The notes beneath the pieces were generated by a model that made no database searches, was not told the DNA's origin, and saw nothing but the letters and a program-made list of their open reading frames with translations. Positions 58,012 through 64,000 of a stretch of 64,000 bases of DNA are shown one piece after another. Source of the stretch: Cervus elaphus (Eukaryota > Chordata > Mammalia > Artiodactyla > Cervidae); assembly GCF_910594005.1 (NCBI RefSeq), contig NC_057832.1:104605152-104669151 (forward strand), in the 5' to 3' direction. Within the stretch, counting starts at the first letter, position 1. Every line of letters begins with the position of its first letter. The position numbers and the translations under genes were made by a program.

Positions 58012-58302
58012 TTTTTTAAGACTTTTATTTATTGACTGTGATGGGTCTTCACTGCCACACCAGGCTTTCTCTATTTGCAGCAAGTAGGGTCTACTCTTCA
58101 TTGGGGTGTGCAGGCTTCTCACTGCAGAGGCTTCTCTTGTTGCAGAGCACAGCCTCTAGGCGCAGACCTCAGTAGTTGCAGCACACAGGCTCAGTAGTTG
58201 TGGCTCTCAGGCTTAGTTGCTCTGCAGCAATTGGCATCAAACCAGTATTTCTTGCATTGTAAGATGGATTCTTAACCACTGGACCACCAGGGAAGCCCTC
58301 AG
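58012..58302 (-). repeat. CHR-type SINE
   Basis: 'acttttatttattgactgtg' at the left and 'ggaccaccagggaagccc' at the right. Duplication acttaatttt at 58002-58011 and 58303-58312. Confidence 0.88.
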
Positions 58303-58312
58303 ACTTAATTTT

Positions 58313-59429
58313 AAATAGTAAATTAGCTACATTTTAACATAATTTGCTCAATATATTTTTCTTCAAGCTTCAGAAAGCATTTCAAGTGAAGTGTCTCTAA
58401 ATTTAAAGCAATGGGACCAATTATTAATCTTAAAAAAAAGTATATACACTATTTTCCTTGAGTTTCCAGAATTGTTAGACCTTATGTGGTACGTTTGTTA
58501 TATAAGACATATTGCACATATTATTTGAAAACGGAACTAACCTGCAGTATAAGCATGCCAAATCCTTATCTGTTATAGCAGAAAATTAACGGGTAATCTC
58601 TAATACTAATAAGACTACCAAAATCAAAACAGTTTGATATTGGTGTAAGAATTAACAAACAGATCTATGAGACAGAAGAGAAACTACTGTCAGAAATAGA
58701 CATCATATTCCCCATTTTTCTAATATTATTCCTGTATAAATATTGCTCCTAGCTGACCACATAGTATATATTAATACTATTATTACTTTTTATTTCTTAT
58801 ATTACTATCTTCCTTCTCCCAACTCTCATAATTTAATAGTTACTCTGTTTCTTTTACCTGCTTAACTTTATATTATTAATGCAAACATCAAACTCTTTTC
58901 AATACAGTCAAATACATCAGGTAAATTGACATTTTTTTTTTTCTTTAAAGGTATCCTTTTTGGAAACTGCTTAGAATTTTTCTAGGTTTGTTGCACAGCT
59001 AGCTGTTCTAAATCTTTACTTCACAGTCATCTTAGGAATTTCCTTCCTAGGATTGAAAGGAATTTCCTTTGCATGTGGGTTGAAATTTGAATCCTGTTCC
59101 CTGATTCCCATTCTTTCTCTTTCTTTAATACCCTGATTTGATGGAGAAGATCATCCAGGATCTTCCTGAACATGGATGCAGAGGAGAAGAACAAATTTTA
59201 GTGTCTTTCATTTATCTTATACTTGGTTGATTATTTGATTACACACAGAATCTTAGGCTGAAAATCATTTTCCCTAGAACTTCTCAAAGTATGCCTACAT
59301 TGTCTTCTAGACTCCAATGTTGATTTTTTACATCTGATGCCATTTTGAATCCTGAACATTTGTATGTTGCCTGATTTTTTTCCTCGGTGGAAACATTTAA
59401 GATCTTCTTTTTATCTTTAATATTCTGAA
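58313..59429. other. No recognised feature
   Basis: AT-rich, gene-free, T-run at 58932-58941. No repeat recognised with confidence. Confidence 0.35.
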
Positions 59430-60850
59430 ATTTTATGACAATGTACCCTGGTATTATTAGGATTTTTATTCATTCTTTTGAATACTTAGTGCACCTGTTG
59501 AATCTAGAAAAACACATCTTTTAGTTTGGGGAAATTTTCTTATATCATTTTGGTGGCAATTTCCTTCTCATTCATTTTCCATGTTCTCTCTCAAGAGAAC
59601 TCTCTCATATCTTATACACTTATCCTCTGATTTTATATTTTCTCAGATCTTTTTTAGATCTTATTCTAATATCTGGGAGGTTTCCTTAATTTTGGCTTTA
59701 TATTCCTTGTTTTTAACCATAATACTTTGAATTTCCAAGAATTCTTTGGTTGTTCTTATTGTTTTGAATGTTCCTTTTTATAACATACTGATTTTTTTCA
59801 GAGATACAATGGTTCTCCCATCTTCTTGGAAATATCATTTATGCTTTTAAGTGTTTTTCTCTTCCTGTCTCATCCGTGTTTCCTCTGTGTTTCTATATTT
59901 TGTTGTTTGTGCTGGCTTCTGTCTTTAATTCCTTCCTAAAAATACTGGTGATCCTTGACTGGATGCCCATATTTAGAAGTGAGACAATAAAACACCAATG
60001 AAGCTCTAAGTACGGGGCACTCGTAGGCCCCCTGGCATATGTTGGACCAGTTTTTTTCAATGGACAATCACCAAATGCCTATATCTCTAGATTCTTTTCC
60101 TTGAACAAGTTTATGCAAAGAAGACTTTCACAATCTCCTCCTGGTACTTGTAAGCACAGCTCCAGCAGTTTAAGAGGTTTTAAGGCCTAGATTTTGGAGG
60201 CACCCCACAGGATGGTTTCCTGTTTGTCTTCACTAGTCTCTGTCCATTTCATTGGTTTTTAGATCATGTGTCTCTTCCGTTTCTGGGCTGAAAGTTTTAA
60301 GTGGGACGTTCAGATTTAGATCCCATTCCCTTACACAGAAAGAGGTCTTCTCTGTTTCAGTCCAGGGTTTGACTCTTGCTAACAGATTCCTTCCCCATTA
60401 GTGAGTTATCTTAGGTGGAGTATTCCTATTCTTGTTCATAGATGGAGCACCATCTTCCTAGCTCTTGGCTTTATGCTTAGGTATAGTTTTTCTGTCATGT
60501 TAACAATGAAATCTGCCACACCTTCAGTAAAGGCTAACCTCTTTGTCTTTGAATTCCCTCTGGATTCTGTAACTTATAACTGTTCCTCTCTTGCTGTAAA
60601 CCTCATTTATTGTTGCTTAGTTGCTAAGTCATGTACAGCTCTTTGAGACCCCATGGGCTGCAGCGTGCCACTTCCCTGCCCTCTACCATCTCCCATAGTT
60701 TGCTCAAGCTCATGTCCATTGAGACGGTGATGCTATCTAACCATCTCAACCTCATTTAAATGTTTCTAAATGTTTTTCTGCAACATTTATGTGTTTGGAG
60801 CATAGTAGGAACACTTCTTGAATCTACTTAGTCTACCATGTTGAGCAGAA
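59430..60850 (-). repeat. Old LINE-like repeat, family unassigned
   Basis: Shares ordered phrases with 31520-32785 ('ttttagtttggggaaatttt', 'cccatatttagaagtgagac', 'tttatgtgtttggagcatag'). Interrupted by a BovB fragment at 60610-60747. The frame at 60401-60646 crosses that junction and is not a gene. Confidence 0.4.
60610..60747 (-). mobile_element. BovB LINE 3' fragment, 138 bases
   Basis: 'gttgcttagttgctaagtca' to 'gatgctatctaaccatctc', antisense BovB 3' end. A perfect 11-base duplication aacctcattta lies at 60599-60609 and 60748-60758. Confidence 0.88.
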
Positions 60851-61188
60851 GTAGAAAATAATTGATTCAAAAGACTTATCTCTTAGAGCTCTGAGTAAGT
60901 TATAATGTGTACATTTGTTTTTGTGTATGTTATCAATCCTTGGTCATTAATTTTATCTACAAAGTTTTCTCAGTATAGTTTTTATAGTACTTGTTTTTCT
61001 GTATGTATCAGTTAGTAAAGTCACTAACAAACTAGTAATGTGGGGATATTGGTCTAAGGGACATTTCTTTTTTCTGGTAGCTTTTTTCCTCCTTTTTTTT
61101 TTTTTCTTCCTTTAAAGTCTGACTCCCCAAAAGTAGATCTGATAGATGAAACTAAATTCTTTGGAATATCTTGATAATCTTTGTCGCC

Positions 61189-61329
61189 TTTTTTTCCCCA
61201 TTTATTTTTATTAGTTGGAGGCTAATTACTTTACAATATTGTAGTGGTTTTTGTCATACATTGACATGAATCAGCCATGGATTTACAAGTATTCCCCATC
61301 CCGATCCCCCCTCCCACCTCCCTCTCCAC
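61189..61329 (-). mobile_element. Ruminant L1 3' end, short
   Basis: T-run, 'tagttggaggctaattactt', 'catgaatcagccatggattt', and the C-rich block 'cccatcccgatcccccctcc'. It is truncated about 70 bases earlier than the copy at 25329-25541. No clear target duplication. Confidence 0.85.
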
Positions 61330-61530
61330 CTGATTCCTCTTTTTCACCTATTTCTTCATTCAGTCCACATTATTATTAATAATTGAGGAAAATTAAGTTA
61401 ACCTATTGGAGATTTAGCCTTGAGTATATTCTAAAAGGAAATTTGTTGCCTCCTCTGAGATATCTGTGATGGGAGGAAGATACTCAGAAAGTTAACCTTC
61501 TGTGTTTGTGTGTAGGTAGAGAATTGTTAT

Positions 61531-61745
61531 GGGCTTCCCTGGTGGCTCAGATGGTAAGGAATCCGCCTGCAAGGCAAGAGACCAGGGTTCAATCCCTGGT
61601 CAGGAAGATGCTCTGGAGAAGGGAATGGCTACCCACTCCAGTATTCTTGCTTGGGGAATTCCATGGACAGAGGAAGCTGGAGGGCTACAGTCCATGGGGT
61701 TTCAAAGAGTTGGACATGACTAAGCAACTAACACTTTCACTTTTC
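61531..61745 (+). repeat. Bov-tA SINE
   Basis: Sense, full length: 'gggcttccctggtggctcag' to 'aactaacactttcacttttc'. The two overlapping plus frames are SINE-encoded. Confidence 0.92.
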
Positions 61746-62931
61746 AAAAAGCAGTCATGATGGTCGGAAAAGCTAGTTCCTACTCCTGTTTATGTTTTTC
61801 CATGCTCAACTTCTTAAACAGAGATGATTCTCCTAATGGGATAAATATAAACCTTGCACCTTGAGAATCATGAAGAATATGAGATCTGGAGACGTCTAAT
61901 TGCATACATATTTAAACATTAACCCAACTATAGAAAATTCTTTCTGTGATAGAATGACTGGTTTATTAAGAAGTCTCAAATCACTGGGTGTATAAAGACA
62001 ACATGGTTTTATGGGTTTTTTTTTTTTCTTATTAGTACCTTTAACTGTTCTGTTTCAAATTTCCTTTTATCATAGAGGAGAGGAGTCCCTTAAGTACATC
62101 TCCGCCCAGCATCCAAACTCAAGAAAGATAAATGTTTATTTAAAAATTTCAATCTCATCTCTTATTTGATTCAAAGCTCTGCTCCCACCTCTATTCCCAG
62201 GATAGTCTAGTGGCTTAGAGATGTATGGCTGAGGCTCTTTCAAAACTCCACCTGCCCCTCTTTCATCAAGGTGAATAACTCTGGAATTCTGGGGGGTTGG
62301 GAGAGGAGAAAAGGAGGAAGACGTCTCTACTGGACTTCCACAATACTGGTTGTTGTAAAAAGACCCACTCTAATTTGCCTGGCTCGTTATGGTTAATGTC
62401 AGTAGTCTCTAATTATCAGATATAGTCACTGCTTCCTCTCAGATAACCTGCCAGATAACCAGGTATGTTACAATGGAAATAAGGCTCAGAAACTAAGTTC
62501 TGTACCCATGCAAACATTCATTAGCCAGTAGGCACAGAAACAACTAGAAAAGCTGTTCTGTAGACTTGGAGACGCTTTCACTTTGTCCTTTTAGTTGCTC
62601 TGACAAACACCTTTTACAAAAGGTTTACTCCCTGGCAAGGATTACAATATTCTGATGACAGCATCAGTTTTCCTTCCACCCGGGTCCAAATTTTTAAATG
62701 GGCGTATTTGAAGCCTAAATAGGATCCTAGAGTTATGGCACTTCTCCAATGCAGGGCTTGCCAGATTCTTAATTGCTATACACAGTAGGATGGGATGCAT
62801 GAACAAGTCTTTCTAGGCAAATCAATCATATATATTGAACCCCCAACTCATTTGCCAAATGAAAAGCTATTTCTGCATCCTTTATGCTAATTCATAGGCT
62901 TCTTAGGTATGTATTTAGATAATGATATTTT
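61746..62931. other. No recognised feature
   Basis: About 1.2 kb gene-free, T-run at 62018-62028, G-rich patch near 62290. No repeat recognised. Confidence 0.35.
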
Positions 62932-63129
62932 GGGCTTCCCTTGTGGCTCAGCTGGTAAAGAATTCGCCTGCGATTCGGGAAACCTGGGTTCGATCACTGG
63001 GTTGGGAAGATCCCCTGGAGAAGGGAACGACTTACCCACTCCAGTATTCTAGTCTGGAGAATTCCATGGACTAGTCCATGGGATCACAAAGAGTGGGAAC
63101 GACTGAGCGACTTTCACTTTCACTTTCAG
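62932..63129 (+). repeat. Bov-tA SINE (short-link type)
   Basis: Sense: 'gggcttcccttgtggctcag', then 'attccatggactagtccatg' (the short-link hallmark), ending in repeated 'tttcac'. Possible duplication tgatatttt (62923-62931) / tggtatttt (63130-63138). Confidence 0.9.
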
Positions 63130-63251
63130 TGGTATTTTAAACATCAGGCTTATACACTTTATGGAGTGTATATTCCTAACTAGAGTCCTTCATATACTAA
63201 TTAACAATAGTTCCTAGCATACAGATTAGAGTTAATTTACACACACATGCA

Positions 63252-63671
63252 TTTGTTGTTGTTCATTGCTTAGTCATGTCCAACTCTTCGAGACCCCATA
63301 GACTGCAGCATGCCAGGCTTCTCTGTCCTTCACCATCTCCCAGAGTTTGCTCAAACTCATATCCATTGAGTCGATGATGCCATCCAACCATTTCATCTCC
63401 TGTGTCCCCTTCTCCTCCTGCCCTCAACCTTTCCCAGCATCAGGGTCTTTTCCAATGAGTCAGTTCTTTGCATCAGATAGCCAGAGTACTGGAGCTTCAG
63501 CTTCAGCTCCAGTTCTTCCAATGAATATTCAGGGTTGATTTCCTTTAGGATTGACTGGTTTGATCTCCTTGCTGCCCATGGGACTGTCAAGAGTCTACTC
63601 CAGCACCACAGTTTGAAGGCATCAATTCTTTGGCACTCAGCCTTTTTTATTCTCCAGCTCTCACACATATG
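63252..63671 (-). mobile_element. BovB LINE 3' fragment
   Basis: Antisense: 'tgttgttcattgcttagtca' to 'attctccagctctcaca'. The minus frame at 63393-63668 gives a 91-residue BovB C-terminal relic (MCESWRIKKAE, RSNQSILKEI). No firm target duplication. Confidence 0.88.
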
Positions 63672-63972
63672 TATAAATTACATTGAATACACTGAAGTAT
63701 TTAAAAATAAAATTCCAACAGTGTAACATTGGTCATAACTCTGAACTAACTCTTTGAAAACCAGTAATGAGGGACTCATTCCAGAGGGATGAAAAAAGTA
63801 GTTAAGGAGTCTAGGGTGGTGAGAAAATAGTACAACTAGGGGAAAGACTAACTTATAAAAAAATCTATGTTTACAAAGAAAATGATAGTAAGGCTAAAAC
63901 CCATGAGGATAATATGTTCCTCCAAGCTTTCTACTTTTGAGCTAAAATTACCAATATGATTTATGTATAATG
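63672..63972. other. No recognised feature
   Basis: AT-rich flank with no motif or frame of note. Confidence 0.35.
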
Positions 63973-64000
63973 AGTCTATACTAAGTTGCTTCAGTCATGT
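63973..64000 (-). repeat. Start of a Bov-tA/Bov-A SINE cut by the window edge
   Basis: 'ctatactaagttgcttcagt' then 'catgt' is the antisense tail-proximal end of a Bov-A unit. The rest lies outside the window. Confidence 0.7.

Noticed and set aside
1..64000. CRISPR arrays, prokaryotic operons, phage or defence systems
   Set aside because: The tandem repeats present are microsatellites or single duplications, and the repeat content is entirely mammalian. No undescribed multi-gene system is visible.

Overview
The window is mammalian nuclear DNA from a bovid ruminant (cattle, sheep, goat or buffalo group). The diagnosis rests on its repeats. It holds many tRNA-Glu/BovB-derived Bov-tA and Bov-A SINEs, ten BovB (RTE-type) LINE fragments, CHR-type cetartiodactyl tRNA SINEs and 5'-truncated L1 copies with the ruminant L1 3' end. 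Below these lies an older mammalian layer of L2, MIR, L1M, MLT1 and MER5. I cannot tell which bovid it is.

I find no convincing protein-coding gene, no functional tRNA or rRNA gene, and no operon or CRISPR array. Nearly all longer open frames lie in SINE or BovB sequence, in microsatellites, or in unremarkable DNA. The only recognisable coding relics are decayed BovB reverse-transcriptase fragments. Two short + strand segments carry good splice signals, at 36021-36076 and around 37500-37631. They lie in the longest stretch without recognisable transposons and are the best candidates for gene parts.

Layout: 1-8.1 kb holds old LINE-like sequence, SINEs, a compound microsatellite, a three-site TEAD-like motif cluster and a probable LTR remnant. 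8.8-11.9 kb is a BovB cluster with one copy nested inside another in opposite orientation, plus a 1.1 kb copy with a fold-back at its 5' end. 14-25.6 kb has SINEs, a 1.3 kb old L1, four BovB copies or pieces and a 56-base L1 insertion. 25.3-34.7 kb is a stratigraphic stack: L1 in MIR, SINE in L1, two SINEs in MLT1, a long L2, and BovB in L1. 34.7-39.9 kb is almost free of recognisable repeats. 39.9-64 kb is again a mosaic of SINEs, MIR/L2, MLT1, MER5 and BovB.

Taken together the L1, BovB and CHR insertions are almost all on the minus strand (26 of the 27 I scored). LINEs in introns tend to lie antisense to the host gene, so this could be intronic DNA of a plus-strand gene. L2, MIR and Bov-tA do not share the bias, so this remains a hypothesis. 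Family names are assigned from memory of consensus sequences. Boundaries are good to a few bases where target-site duplications (TSDs) are given, and approximate elsewhere.
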